From Gemmatimonadota bacterium (GTDB lineage: Bacteria > Gemmatimonadota > Gemmatimonadetes > Longimicrobiales > Gaopeijiaceae), in contig JAJDXG010000056.1 in assembly GCA_022823365.1 (NCBI GenBank), positions 124,001-188,000 of the forward strand: a DNA stretch of 64,000 nucleotides, written 5' to 3'. This document shows, in pieces, positions 1 through 10,030 of this stretch. The notes below the pieces were generated by a model. That model saw only the letters and a list, made by a program, of their open reading frames with translations. It was not told the origin of the DNA and did no database searches. Positions within the stretch are counted from its first letter, which is position 1; each line of letters opens with the position of its first letter. The translations under genes were made by a program, and so were the position numbers.

Positions 1-1
1 G

Positions 2-1027
2 GAGCCCGAACCGGAGCCCGTTCCCGCAGATGCCGTCACGGGCTCTGCCGCAGCCGCGCACCACGAACTCGCGGACGACCTCGGCGAGTGGTTCGACTAC
101 TGGCTGGACGACTACGGTCCCAATCTCCGGCTCTCGCTCGAACGCATGGGCCGCTACGGAGGCATGGTGGATGCCGCGCTGGAGGAGCGGGGCCTGCCCC
201 GCAGCCTCCGCTATCTGCCGATCGCCGAGAGCTACTACAACCCTCGCGCGTACAGCCGCGTGGGGGCCGCCGGCATGTGGCAGTTCATGCCCGGCACCGC
301 CCGCGAGCGCGGCCTCTCGGTCAACTCGCTGGTGGACGAGCGGCGGGACCCGGAGGCCGCGACGGAGGCCGCGCTGGACATGCTCGCCGAGTTGCGCGAG
401 CGCTTCGATTCCTGGTTCCTGGCGCTGGCCGCCTACAACGGGGGCCCCAACCGCGTCGCCCGCCTGTTGCGCAGGCACCATTCCGGACCGCTCGGCGACA
501 GCGCGTTCATCGGCATCCGCGACCGGCTGCCGCGGGAGACGCGCCACTTCATCCCCAAGTTCCTGGCGGTCGCCGCGATCGCGGATGATCCCGGCGCGTA
601 CGGCATCACCGACATCGAGTTCGAGCCCGCCCTGGAATACGACGAAACGACGGTGCCGGACCCGACGTCGCTGGACGTGGTGGCGCGGGCGGCGGGTGTG
701 TCCGAAGACGACATCCGGGTCCTGAACCCGCACCTGCCGGCGCGGATCGTCCCCACTCACATCGAGACGGTGCTGCGGCTGCCGGTGGGCACCGTGTCGC
801 GTTTCGAGCGCAACTACGCGGCGATCCCCACCGAGGAGCGCCTCACCATCGTCGAGCACACCATCAGCGCGGGCGAGACGCTCGGGCACATCGCCGAGAT
901 CTACGGGGTTCGGCTTGCCGACCTGATGGACACCAACCCGGGGCTGCGCCCGCGCTATCTGCAGATCGGGCAAAAGGTGGTGGTGCCGCGGCTGCGCCGG
1001 GTGCTGGCGGGGGAGGGAAGCGGCTAG
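2..1027 (+). CDS. Membrane-bound lytic murein transglycosylase (MltD-like, SLT + LysM), 5' end outside window
   Basis: Frame open from base 2 ([12 protein letters not shown]...[52 protein letters not shown]...[18 protein letters not shown]); C-terminal LysM-like [33 protein letters not shown]. The ORF track start at 146 is an internal Met. Confidence 0.9.
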   Translation, partial: EPEPEPVPADAVTGSAAAAHHELADDLGEWFDYWLDDYGPNLRLSLERMGRYGGMVDAALEERGLPRSLRYLPIAESYYNPRAYSRVGAAGMWQFMPGTARERGLSVNSLVDERRDPEAATEAALDMLAELRERFDSWFLALAAYNGGPNRVARLLRRHHSGPLGDSAFIGIRDRLPRETRHFIPKFLAVAAIADDPGAYGITDIEFEPALEYDETTVPDPTSLDVVARAAGVSEDDIRVLNPHLPARIVPTHIETVLRLPVGTVSRFERNYAAIPTEERLTIVEHTISAGETLGHIAEIYGVRLADLMDTNPGLRPRYLQIGQKVVVPRLRRVLAGEGSG

Positions 1028-1506
1028 GCCGTCCAGACGCCTGAACGCCCGCCTTCCTTGCGCAGCAGGCGCACTCCCTCGATCACCATGCCGCGGTCCA
1101 CCGCCTTGGCCATGTCGTAGACCGTGAGCAGCGCCACCGACACCGCGGTGAGCGCCTCCATCTCGACCCCGGTCCGGCCCTCGATTCGGGCGACCGCGCG
1201 GGCGCCAACTCCAGGCAGGCCGGGGTCGGGCGCCACCTCCACCCGGATGGACGCGGCGGGCAGGATGTGACACAGCGGGATGAGTTCGCCGGTCCGCTTG
1301 CCGGCCATCACGCCGGCCACCTCGGCAACGCGCAGGACGTTGCCCTTGGCGACGGTGCCCTCCTCGATGGCCGCGAGGGTGGCGGGCGCCATTCGGATGC
1401 GGCCCTCGGCCACGGCGGTGCGCCGGGTGCCCGGCTTGCCGGTGACGTCGACCATGCGCGGCCGGCCGCGCGCGTCAAGGTGGGTGAGTTTCGGCGAATC
1501 GCTCAT
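1024..1506 (-). CDS. moaC: Cyclic pyranopterin monophosphate synthase MoaC
   Basis: [37 protein letters not shown]...[19 protein letters not shown]...[27 protein letters not shown]; start ATG overlaps holB stop (ATGA). Confidence 0.95.
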   Translation of the reverse strand: MSDSPKLTHLDARGRPRMVDVTGKPGTRRTAVAEGRIRMAPATLAAIEEGTVAKGNVLRVAEVAGVMAGKRTGELIPLCHILPAASIRVEVAPDPGLPGVGARAVARIEGRTGVEMEALTAVSVALLTVYDMAKAVDRGMVIEGVRLLRKEGGRSGVWTA

Positions 1507-2645
1507 GTGCGTGTCTCCAGGGCCGCGGAAGCGTCGCGCACCATGCCGTAGACGAGGAGCTGGGGGTTGACGTTGCTGGCCGCGAGGTGCTTGGCCTGCT
1601 CCACCTCCGCCACGGCGCGCGCGACTCCTTCGGGATGAATGCTCCGCCGCGCGACCTCCCGTTCGAGAAACGGACCGGCGTCCTGGTTGAAGGCGGGTGC
1701 GCCGGTCGCCACCGCTGCCAGGTCGCGCAGCCAGTCCTCCAACGCGCCGAACACACCGAGCAGTCCGCGCGCGCCCGACACCCCGACCCCGCTCGCCGCC
1801 CTGGCGGCGGCGCCGATGCCGCCGTCCAGGGCGGCTTCCAGCAGGCGGCGCGCCCGTGCCCGCTCGTGCTCGAGCGGTCCCGGCTCGCCGTCTGCCGGCA
1901 GGTAGGCCAGGGCACGCCCGATCGAGCCGCGCGACAGCGCGGCGGCCGGCCGGGCGTCGGCGGCGGGCGCTCCGGCGGCCTCCACCAGGAAGCGTTCCAC
2001 CTGCTCGACGGGCAGGGGGCCGAGGTGGAAGGGGACCGTGCGCGACCGGATGGTGGGGAGCAGCCGGCCGGGCTCGCTCGAAGTGAGAATGAAGGTCGTG
2101 CCGGCGGGCGGCTCCTCCAGGAGCTTGAGCAGGGCGTTGGCCGCCTGGTCGCTCGCTTCCTGGGGGATGAGTTCCTCCGCGTTGCCGATGATGAAGACCT
2201 GCCGCTCGCCCAGGGACGGGCGCTTGAGCGCCATGCGGCGGATGGTGGTGACCGCGCCCAGGTAGATGCCCCGTGGCTGGTCGCTGTGCGTGGGGCGCAG
2301 GGGCTTGCGCCGAATGGCTTCCAGGGCGGCTGCGCGGGCTTCCTCCAGGGCGGCCACCATCCGCTCCGCTCCGCTGGCGCGCTTGGGGCGGGGCAGGGGG
2401 AAGAACCAGTGCAGGTCGGGGTGGTGCAGCCGGACCGCCATCCGGCACGCCCGGCAGCGGCCGCAAGGGCCCCGGGCGTTCGGGATCTCGCAGTGGAGCA
2501 GCTGGCCGAGCCAGAGGGCGATGCGTTGTTTGCCGGTTCCCGCGAGGCCGTGGATCAGGAGCGCGGCCGGGAGGGAATCTCTTGCGTGCGCTCCGGCGAA
2601 GGTCGAGCGCGCCGGCTCGTGCCCCGTGACCGGCGGCAGCGTCAC
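1503..2645 (-). CDS. holB: DNA polymerase III delta' subunit (clamp loader)
   Basis: [53 protein letters not shown]...[10 protein letters not shown]...[38 protein letters not shown]; Walker A and SRT motif; GTG start overlaps pdxA stop (GTGA). Confidence 0.9.
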   Translation of the reverse strand: MTLPPVTGHEPARSTFAGAHARDSLPAALLIHGLAGTGKQRIALWLGQLLHCEIPNARGPCGRCRACRMAVRLHHPDLHWFFPLPRPKRASGAERMVAALEEARAAALEAIRRKPLRPTHSDQPRGIYLGAVTTIRRMALKRPSLGERQVFIIGNAEELIPQEASDQAANALLKLLEEPPAGTTFILTSSEPGRLLPTIRSRTVPFHLGPLPVEQVERFLVEAAGAPAADARPAAALSRGSIGRALAYLPADGEPGPLEHERARARRLLEAALDGGIGAAARAASGVGVSGARGLLGVFGALEDWLRDLAAVATGAPAFNQDAGPFLEREVARRSIHPEGVARAVAEVEQAKHLAASNVNPQLLVYGMVRDASAALETRT

Positions 2646-3643
2646 AGGGTCGCGGAGGGCGCCGCGGAAGGGCCTGCGGGCACTCCGGCACCGCGGGAGG
2701 TGGTCGCCCGGTTGGCGGCGACGCGCGTCGCAAGCCGCAACGCCTCCAGCGCGGAGGTGGCGTCCGCCACTCCCCGGCCGGCGATGTCGAAGGCGGTACC
2801 GTGGTCGGGGGAAGTGCGCACGAAGGGCAGCCCCAGGGTGACGTTGACCCCGGTGCCGAAGGAGACTGTCTTGAGGGCTGCCATGGCCACATCGTGATAG
2901 GGGGCGACGACCGCGTCGAACTCGCCCCGCAGGGCGCGCACGAACACGGTGTCGGCGGGGAGGGGGCCGGCCACCCTTCCGGTTTCGCCCGCCAGGGCTT
3001 CGAGCGCGGGCGCGTACACCCGCTTTTCCTCGTCGCCGAAGAGGCCGCCATCGGAGGCGTGGGGGTTGAGGGCGCACAGCGCGACGCGCGGCTCGGCGAT
3101 GGCCCAGTCCGTTCGCAGCCCCGCGACCAGAAGGCGGGCCTGCCGTACCAGCACGTCTACCGTCACGTGCGCGGCGACCTGCGCCAGCGCGATGTGCCGA
3201 GTGGCCAGCAGAACACGCAGGGGAGCCCCCAGGCGCGTCCGCTCGGCACACATGAGCATTCCGGACTCGTCCGCCCCGGCGAGCGCCTCCAGCAGTTCGG
3301 TCTGGCCCGGGTGGCCGCTCCCGGCCGCCTGCAGCGCGGGCTTGTGCACCGGTCCGGTCACGATCCCGGCCACGGCACCCTCCATCGCGAGTTCGACTCC
3401 CGTCTCCAGCGCCGCAAGCGACACTTGTCCCGCGCTCAGCTCGGTGCCGTCCCACTTCCCCATGGAGTGGTACTCGCCCACACCCGGGTCCGCGCCCGCC
3501 GGTCCCAGCACCAGCAACTCGGTGCCCGGGTCTTCCTCCACGAAACGGCGGGCGGCCACCGACATCACCTCGGGTCCGATGCCGCGCGGGTCGCCGAGGG
3601 TCACGGCGAGTCGTGCGCGCGGGGCGGGGGCAAGCGACGTCAC
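2642..3643 (-). CDS. pdxA: 4-hydroxythreonine-4-phosphate dehydrogenase
   Basis: [16 protein letters not shown]...[16 protein letters not shown]...[13 protein letters not shown]...[59 protein letters not shown]. Confidence 0.95.
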   Translation of the reverse strand: MTSLAPAPRARLAVTLGDPRGIGPEVMSVAARRFVEEDPGTELLVLGPAGADPGVGEYHSMGKWDGTELSAGQVSLAALETGVELAMEGAVAGIVTGPVHKPALQAAGSGHPGQTELLEALAGADESGMLMCAERTRLGAPLRVLLATRHIALAQVAAHVTVDVLVRQARLLVAGLRTDWAIAEPRVALCALNPHASDGGLFGDEEKRVYAPALEALAGETGRVAGPLPADTVFVRALRGEFDAVVAPYHDVAMAALKTVSFGTGVNVTLGLPFVRTSPDHGTAFDIAGRGVADATSALEALRLATRVAANRATTSRGAGVPAGPSAAPSATL

Positions 3644-3687
3644 GTCAGTCGCGGTACGCTAAGCAGCGGAAGCTCAGGCGGAGCCGT

Positions 3688-5022
3688 TCATGGGCGAAGC
3701 TCGACATGCGCCCGGGCACGCAGCTCTTCAATGATCTCGTCGAGCACCTTCGTCTCGCGCAGCTGATCCTCCACGCGGGTCCGCAGATCGTCGTAGGTGT
3801 AGTCGCCCTCGGGCCGCGTCTCGAGAACCTTGACCACCGCGAACACCTTGCCACGGTCGTCGAACTCGATGGGGCCGACGACGTCCCCGTCCGCCGCGGA
3901 CCCGATCTCGGCCAGGTATCCAGGGGGGAGCGAGCCGAGCTGGGGCGTGAAGATCTGGAGCGAGTCCAGCGGCGGCTGGGCCTTGTAGCCGTACTCCTCG
4001 TGAAGGGCCCTCATGGACTCGCCGGCCCGCGCCCGCTCGAGAAGCTCGCCGGCCAGTACCTGCGCCGCCGCCTCGTCCGCCGCGTTGGTTTCCGCGGTGA
4101 TGAGGATGTGCCGCGCCCTCCGCTCCCCGAGGCTGATGCGGTCGACGCGGATGATGTGCGCGCCGAAGTCGGTCTCGACCACGCCGCTCACCTGTCCCTC
4201 CTGGAACATTCCGAAGGCGGCATCCTCGAACTCGCGCACCATGCGTCCGCGTGGGAACCACCCGAGGTCACCGCCCTGCGCCGCGCTCGACGGATCCCGG
4301 GAATACCGGCGCGCAAGTTCCTCGAAGTCCTCTCCCTCGTTGATGAGCCCCAGCAGGCGCTCGGCCTCCAGCCGGGCCGCCTCGCGGGTGGAATCGGATG
4401 GCTCCGAGCGCACGAGGACCTGGCGGAAGATGATGGAGCCGGGGCGTTTGGGAAGCTGGTCGCGCTGGGCATCGATGAACGCGCGCACCTCTCCTTCGGT
4501 CACCACGATGGGACCGATGTCCGCGCGTCTCCTGCCCACCCAGAGCGACTGCAGGCGCTGCCGGCGCGCCTGCTCCTTCAGCATCTCGCGGTAGCTGATC
4601 AGGTTCAGGCCCTGCTCGCTGAGGAGGGCGACCAACTGCCCCATTCCCCCCACGTTGCGCATGCGCTCGTCCAGGTCCTGCTGGACGATGACCTCCAGTT
4701 CCTCGTCGGATACGAAGATGGTGGTGTCGCTCTCGGCTGCCTGCAGGAGAAGCTGCTCGTTGATGAGGGATTCGACGATTTCATCCTGGAGCTGCATGAT
4801 GCCCGCCGGATCTTCCGGCATCGGCGCGCCGCTGGCGCGCATCTGGAGCAGCCGTTCCTGCACCTCGGATCGCAGAATCACCGAGTCGCCGGCGATCGCC
4901 ACCACGCCGTCGACGACTTCCGGCTCCTGTGCGTCCGCCGGGGCGGGGCAGAGGAGCAGAGCGAGGAGGAGGAGATGCCGCCAGGAAAGCCTGCCAGGGG
5001 TCGCAAGAAGATACTTCGCCAT
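3688..5022 (-). CDS. SurA-like periplasmic peptidyl-prolyl cis-trans isomerase
   Basis: Signal peptide [55 protein letters not shown]; parvulin repeats [32 protein letters not shown]...[10 protein letters not shown]. Confidence 0.88.
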   Translation of the reverse strand: MAKYLLATPGRLSWRHLLLLALLLCPAPADAQEPEVVDGVVAIAGDSVILRSEVQERLLQMRASGAPMPEDPAGIMQLQDEIVESLINEQLLLQAAESDTTIFVSDEELEVIVQQDLDERMRNVGGMGQLVALLSEQGLNLISYREMLKEQARRQRLQSLWVGRRRADIGPIVVTEGEVRAFIDAQRDQLPKRPGSIIFRQVLVRSEPSDSTREAARLEAERLLGLINEGEDFEELARRYSRDPSSAAQGGDLGWFPRGRMVREFEDAAFGMFQEGQVSGVVETDFGAHIIRVDRISLGERRARHILITAETNAADEAAAQVLAGELLERARAGESMRALHEEYGYKAQPPLDSLQIFTPQLGSLPPGYLAEIGSAADGDVVGPIEFDDRGKVFAVVKVLETRPEGDYTYDDLRTRVEDQLRETKVLDEIIEELRARAHVELRP

Positions 5023-5174
5023 GCCGTTTGGACCTGCGGATAAGGAGGAATCGAGCGGGGGACGGAATGCGCATCCGGGCTTCGGTCCCGTGTAAACCCC
5101 GTGCTGGCGCCGGGTTCCGGAGCGCGCGGCCGCGGAATCCGGAGGTCGCCGGGACACCTGCGCGGGCATCGCCT

Positions 5175-6632
5175 TCAATCGCCGGGCGGCGGCGCGTTGG
5201 GAGCCACAACCGGCGAGTCCGGGGGCTGGATCGGCTGGGAGCGGCCCCGGATCACCCTGAACTCGCTGGTGCGCTGGGTTACCGCGTTGAAGCTGTTCTC
5301 GAACACGTCGGCCCGGTACTCCTCCCGCAGCGCGAACGAGAGATGTCCGAGAGCCGGAATGTTCTCGTCTCCGTCGACGATGCGCTGCATGACGCTGCGC
5401 ACGATGGCCTCGACGGCGTCCCGCGTGGATTCTCCTTCGGCCGGCGCCAGGCTGGTCAGTTCCAGGTCGCGCGCCGCGCGCGTGAAGCGGGTGCGGGCGA
5501 CCATGAGCAGAGAATCCTGCTCGACATCGCTGAGCGAGATGCCGGCCTGCTCCGCCTCGTTCACCAGGACCTTGCTCTGGGCGAGGTTTCCCAGCAGCCC
5601 GGTCAGTTGGTCATCGGTCGCGTTGCGCACCTGCGCGCGCAGGGGAGGTCCCTGCTCGCTCAGGAAACGGTGGAAGTCCGACGCCGTGTACGCGCCCCCC
5701 TCGAAGCGGAAGAGTTCACGGGCGGCCGCCCGGCGGCTGAGGCGCTGGCTGGGACGCGCGGCCAGCTGACGGGCGATCTCGGCGCCCCCTTCCACGGGTT
5801 CCATTTCGGCACGGCTCAGGACGCGCCCCAGGTAGGCCTCCTCGGCCTGGCCGACCAGGCCGAGCTTGAGCTGTGGCTCGAACTGGGGGCGCGCTTCCTC
5901 GAACGGGACCTGGGTCCGCTCGTCGACCCGCAGGATGTGGACTCCGAAGCCCGTGCGCACGGGATCGCTTACCTCTCCGGGCGCCAGAGCGAATGCGGCG
6001 GAGTCGAAGGCCGGAACCATCTGGCCGCGCCGGAAGGATCCCAGGTCTCCGCCCTGGGTTGCGGTTCCCGGGTCCTGGCTGAACTCTCCGGCCAGGCCCG
6101 CGAAATCCTCTCCGGCGAGGATCCTCTCGCGCAGGCCGACGGCGAATTCCATTACGCTGTCGGCGGTGGCGGCGTCCGCCCCCGGGTCGAGCGAAAGGAG
6201 GATATGGCGCGCACGCAGTTCCACCCCTGCGGCCTGCTCCTCGTAGATCTGTCGCAGCTGTTCTTCGGTGAAGGCGGTGTCCACCTGGATCACGCGCTCG
6301 CGCAGGCGCGCCACCAGCTCCTGTTCGATCTCCTGACGGACCAGCGGGAGCAGGTCGATGTGCTGGAAGGTCGAGTCCTCGAGAGCGGCGACGGCGAACA
6401 GGGTGTAGTCGATCCACAGGCTGGCAATCGCCTCAACCACGTCGGCCTGGTCGGGAAGTTGCGCCTGGCGCGCGAGCAGGTCGGCGGTCTCGTCCACGGA
6501 CAGCTCGAAGCCGGCGGCGCGCGCGACGACTTCGTCGCCCGGCGCGGAATCGCCACACCCGCCGAGCGCGGCGAGCGCCGCGAGGAAGACGATGCCGGGG
6601 ATCCGTGGGATGCCGTGTACAGGAACCTTCAT
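5175..6632 (-). CDS. Parvulin-type peptidylprolyl isomerase, predicted lipoprotein
   Basis: Lipobox-like [25 protein letters not shown]...[57 protein letters not shown]. Confidence 0.88.
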   Translation of the reverse strand: MKVPVHGIPRIPGIVFLAALAALGGCGDSAPGDEVVARAAGFELSVDETADLLARQAQLPDQADVVEAIASLWIDYTLFAVAALEDSTFQHIDLLPLVRQEIEQELVARLRERVIQVDTAFTEEQLRQIYEEQAAGVELRARHILLSLDPGADAATADSVMEFAVGLRERILAGEDFAGLAGEFSQDPGTATQGGDLGSFRRGQMVPAFDSAAFALAPGEVSDPVRTGFGVHILRVDERTQVPFEEARPQFEPQLKLGLVGQAEEAYLGRVLSRAEMEPVEGGAEIARQLAARPSQRLSRRAAARELFRFEGGAYTASDFHRFLSEQGPPLRAQVRNATDDQLTGLLGNLAQSKVLVNEAEQAGISLSDVEQDSLLMVARTRFTRAARDLELTSLAPAEGESTRDAVEAIVRSVMQRIVDGDENIPALGHLSFALREEYRADVFENSFNAVTQRTSEFRVIRGRSQPIQPPDSPVVAPNAPPPGD

Positions 6633-6712
6633 GTTTCACTCCCGATGGTCAGGCCTGCGTGCATAGTACCGCGATTCCCCGGCGTTCGCTCGCCGGGATT
6701 CCCGGCGTAGGG

Positions 6713-9700
6713 TCAGGCCGCTCGGGCGTGGTTCGCCGACAGCCGGTCCAGAGCCCGGATCAGGGTGGCGGTCAGCGGGTCCGCGCCCTCCTGGCGGAGG
6801 ACCAGCGAGAGGGGCGACATCCTGCGTACCTCCACGGCGATCAATCGGTCCCGAAGCGGTTCCTCCAGCGCGGCGAGCCGGGGCACCATGTCGTCCCGGA
6901 AGGTGAGGCGCGCGCTGCGTCCGCGCACCAGGATGCGCTGGAGGCCGATCCCGCGGCCGAGGAGGCGCAGCACGTGGCCGTCGAGCAGGCGGTCGGCCGG
7001 GGGAGGCAGCGCCCCGAAGCGGTCGCGCAACTCCGCGGCGAACTCGTCGAGCCCGGTCTTGGTCGTGATGCGCGACAGTCGGCGGTAGAGGTGGAGCTTC
7101 TGTCCCGAATCGGCCACGTAGCTGTCCGGCAGGTAGGCCGATCCCGCGAGCGAGATCTCGGGATCGCGCGGTGCGGGCTGGTCGGTCCGCCCCCGCTTCA
7201 TGCGCTGTACGGTCTTGCGCAGAAGGCGCATGTAGGTGTCGACGCCCACCGCCTGGGCGTACCCCGACTGGTCCTCGCCGAGCAGGTTGCCGGCGCCGCG
7301 CATCTCCAGGTCGCGCATCGCCACGGCGTAGCCGCTACCCAGGTCGGTGTGGCGCTCGAGCACGCGCACGCGCCGCATGGCGTCCCTGGAAACGCCGCCG
7401 GGGACGACCAGGTAGCAGTGCGCGTGTCGGTCGGAGCGCCCGACGCGGCCGCGGATCTGGTAGAGCTGCGCGAGCCCGAAGCGGTCGGCGCGGTCGACGA
7501 TCAGGGTGTTGGCGTTGGGGACGTCCAGGCCGTTCTCGATGATGGCGGTGCAGACCAGGACGTCCACGTCTCCGTTCACGAAACCGAGCATCACCTGGTC
7601 GAGCTGCCGCCCGCCCATCTGGCCGTGGGCGACGGCGACGGCCGCGCCGGGCGCCAGCGCGCGCACCTTCTCGGCCGTGCTGTGGATGGTCTGAACGCGG
7701 TTGTGGAGGAAGAAGACCTGGCCGCCCCGGTCGAGTTCCCGCCAAAGGCCGTCGTACAGGATGTGGTCGTTCCAGGGAATGACATGAGTGGTGATGGGGA
7801 CCCGGTCCCGGGGCGGAGTCTGGATCAGCGAAAGGTTGCGCAGGCCGGCGAGGGAGAGCTGAAGGGTGCGCGGAATGGGCGTCGCCGTGAGGGTGAGCAC
7901 GTCGACCGAGGCCCGCAGCCGCTTGAGCCGCTCCTTGTGGCGGACTCCGAAGCGCTGCTCTTCGTCGACGACGAGGAGGCCGAGGTTGCGGAAGACGACG
8001 TCTTTCGAGAGCAGGCGGTGGGTGCCGATGGCGATGTCGAGGGTCCCGCGGCGCATCTCGCGCAGCAGGCGGGTGGTCTCCTTCGCGCTCCGGAACCGGT
8101 TGAGCGCCCCGACGGTCACCGGGTAGTCGGCGAGACGCTCTCCGAAGGTGCGCGCGTGCTGCTCGACCAGCACGGTGGTGGGGGCGAGCACGGCGACCTG
8201 CCTGCCGTCCTGGACCGCCTTGAAGGCGGCGCGAATCGCCACCTCGGTCTTGCCGTATCCCACGTCTCCGCAGACCAGCCGGTCCATGGGCGTAGCCGCC
8301 TCCATGTCCCGCTTGATGTCTTCCACCACGCGCCGCTGATCGCGCGTGTCCTCGTAGAGGAACGACGATTCCATCTCCTTTTGCCAGCGGGTGTCGGGCG
8401 CAAAGGCGTGACCCTGGGCCATCTCGCGGCGGGCGTAGAGCTCGAGGAGCTCGGTGGCGACCTTGCGGATGGCCTGCTCGGTGCGGGCGCGCAGATTCTT
8501 CCAGCGCTTCCCGCCGATGCGGTGCACCGGCGGAGGCTCTGCCCCCTCCGCGCCGCCGACCCACCGCTCCAGCAGATCGAGCCGGTACACGGGCACGCGC
8601 AGGAACTCCGCGCCCGCGTACTCGATCAGAATCGACTCGATCTCCTCGCCACCGATGGTGACATGCTCGAGCCCGCGAAAGCGGCCGATGCCGTGGTCCA
8701 TGTGCACGACTGCGTCCCCCGGGGTGAGCTGCGCGACGCTCTCGAGCGAAGCGGAGCCGCGAAAGCGGCGCCGCCGGCGAATGCGGCGCGTGCGCAGGAA
8801 GATCTCGTGGTCGGTGAGGACGCGCAGGCGCGGGGCCGAGTCGTTCAGGATGAATCCCGCGTCCAGCGCCCCCACGGCGAGCTGGGCGCCCGCCGGAAAG
8901 CGCGTCTGCCCTCCCAGAATCTCCTCCAGGCGCTGAATCTGCCCCTCGTTGTCGCAGAGGATGAGGGTTCGGTCGCCGCGGGCGGCCCCGTCCCGCAGCA
9001 CTTCCTTCAACCGCTTCATGTCACGGGAGATGGCCGGCGGCGCCTCCGCGGCGAAGAGAATCTCGCCACCCGCGGCAGGGGAGAGGGCCAGCCGGGGGAG
9101 GTCGGCCAGCCGCTCCAGCAGGCCCCGGGGCCGAAGACAGACGGTGTCCGGCGGGGGCGGCTCGTCTCCGCCCGCGACGGCTTCGGCATGGCGGCGCTCC
9201 ACCTCGGTCCATGTGTGCTCCGCGGAAACCTTCAGGTCGTGGCCCGCCCAGCGCGCCACCAGGGTGTCCTCGGGCAGCAGGTCGAGCAGGGAGCGGGGCG
9301 CGCCGGGAGCGTCCGGACCTCCGCCGTCGCCCAGCCTGACCGGGAGCAGGCGCACCTCGGCGACCGACCCACTGGACCGCTGGTCCAGGATGTCGAAGCG
9401 GCGCATGGAAACGATTTCGTCACCCATGAACTCGACGCGCACCGGGTCGGGGGAACCGAAGGAGAAGACGTCCACTATGCCCCCGCGCACCGCGAACTGA
9501 CCGACTTCCTCCACCAGCGGAGCCTTGTGGAAACCGCGCTCCCGGAGTTGCTCCGCCAGAGCGGTGAGCCCGACCTCGGCGCCCGTCCGCAGGGTTAGGT
9601 GCAGGTGGGTGAGGCGGGCGGGGAAGGAGGCTCGCTCCTGGAGGGCGCGCGGCGTGGTCACCAGCAGGCGGCAGCGGTTGCCGAACACGGCTTCCACCGC

Positions 9701-10030
9701 CTCGACCCGGCGCCCTTCGATCTCGATGTGGAAGTCGTCGCTCTCGTAGGGAAGGGACTCGCGCTGGGGGTAGGCGGCCACGGCATCCGGGCCCACGAGG
9801 GCCTCCAGGTCCGCCTCGGCGGCGACCGCCCTGTCCGGCGACGGAGCGAGAAGCACGGCCACGCGATCCCGCGTAGCGCGGGCGAGAGTGGCCAGCACAG
9901 CATGTCCCAGTGATCCGCACGCGCCTCCGAGGGACAGCTCGTGGCCGGCGTTCGGGAGGCGTGTTCGAAGGGACCGGAAGGGCGCGGTCGCCTCGATCAG
10001 GTCGAGAATTGCGTTCGCGCGCGCGTTCAT
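6713..10030 (-). CDS. mfd: Transcription-repair coupling factor
   Basis: MNARANAILDLIEATAPF...; CarD-like domain GDAVVHMDHGIGRFRGLE; helicase motifs MDRLVCGDVGYGKTEVAIRAAFKAVQDGRQVAVLAPTTVLVEQH, LLVVDEEQRFGVRHKE, LTLTATPIPRTL, QIRGRVGRSDRHAHCYL. Confidence 0.97.
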   Translation of the reverse strand: MNARANAILDLIEATAPFRSLRTRLPNAGHELSLGGACGSLGHAVLATLARATRDRVAVLLAPSPDRAVAAEADLEALVGPDAVAAYPQRESLPYESDDFHIEIEGRRVEAVEAVFGNRCRLLVTTPRALQERASFPARLTHLHLTLRTGAEVGLTALAEQLRERGFHKAPLVEEVGQFAVRGGIVDVFSFGSPDPVRVEFMGDEIVSMRRFDILDQRSSGSVAEVRLLPVRLGDGGGPDAPGAPRSLLDLLPEDTLVARWAGHDLKVSAEHTWTEVERRHAEAVAGGDEPPPPDTVCLRPRGLLERLADLPRLALSPAAGGEILFAAEAPPAISRDMKRLKEVLRDGAARGDRTLILCDNEGQIQRLEEILGGQTRFPAGAQLAVGALDAGFILNDSAPRLRVLTDHEIFLRTRRIRRRRRFRGSASLESVAQLTPGDAVVHMDHGIGRFRGLEHVTIGGEEIESILIEYAGAEFLRVPVYRLDLLERWVGGAEGAEPPPVHRIGGKRWKNLRARTEQAIRKVATELLELYARREMAQGHAFAPDTRWQKEMESSFLYEDTRDQRRVVEDIKRDMEAATPMDRLVCGDVGYGKTEVAIRAAFKAVQDGRQVAVLAPTTVLVEQHARTFGERLADYPVTVGALNRFRSAKETTRLLREMRRGTLDIAIGTHRLLSKDVVFRNLGLLVVDEEQRFGVRHKERLKRLRASVDVLTLTATPIPRTLQLSLAGLRNLSLIQTPPRDRVPITTHVIPWNDHILYDGLWRELDRGGQVFFLHNRVQTIHSTAEKVRALAPGAAVAVAHGQMGGRQLDQVMLGFVNGDVDVLVCTAIIENGLDVPNANTLIVDRADRFGLAQLYQIRGRVGRSDRHAHCYLVVPGGVSRDAMRRVRVLERHTDLGSGYAVAMRDLEMRGAGNLLGEDQSGYAQAVGVDTYMRLLRKTVQRMKRGRTDQPAPRDPEISLAGSAYLPDSYVADSGQKLHLYRRLSRITTKTGLDEFAAELRDRFGALPPPADRLLDGHVLRLLGRGIGLQRILVRGRSARLTFRDDMVPRLAALEEPLRDRLIAVEVRRMSPLSLVLRQEGADPLTATLIRALDRLSANHARAA

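Noticed and set aside
30-725. 231-aa ORF overlapping the transglycosylase
   Set aside because: Arg/Ser/Thr-rich out-of-frame shadow of the MltD-like reading frame.
1024-3051. 675-aa ORF ending in MoaC sequence
   Set aside because: Only the last 160 aa (from ATG 1506) are MoaC; the upstream part is an out-of-frame run through holB and pdxA.
6605-9598. 997-aa plus-strand ORF opposite mfd
   Set aside because: Antisense shadow of a clearly conserved gene in very high-GC DNA; translation shows no recognisable domain.
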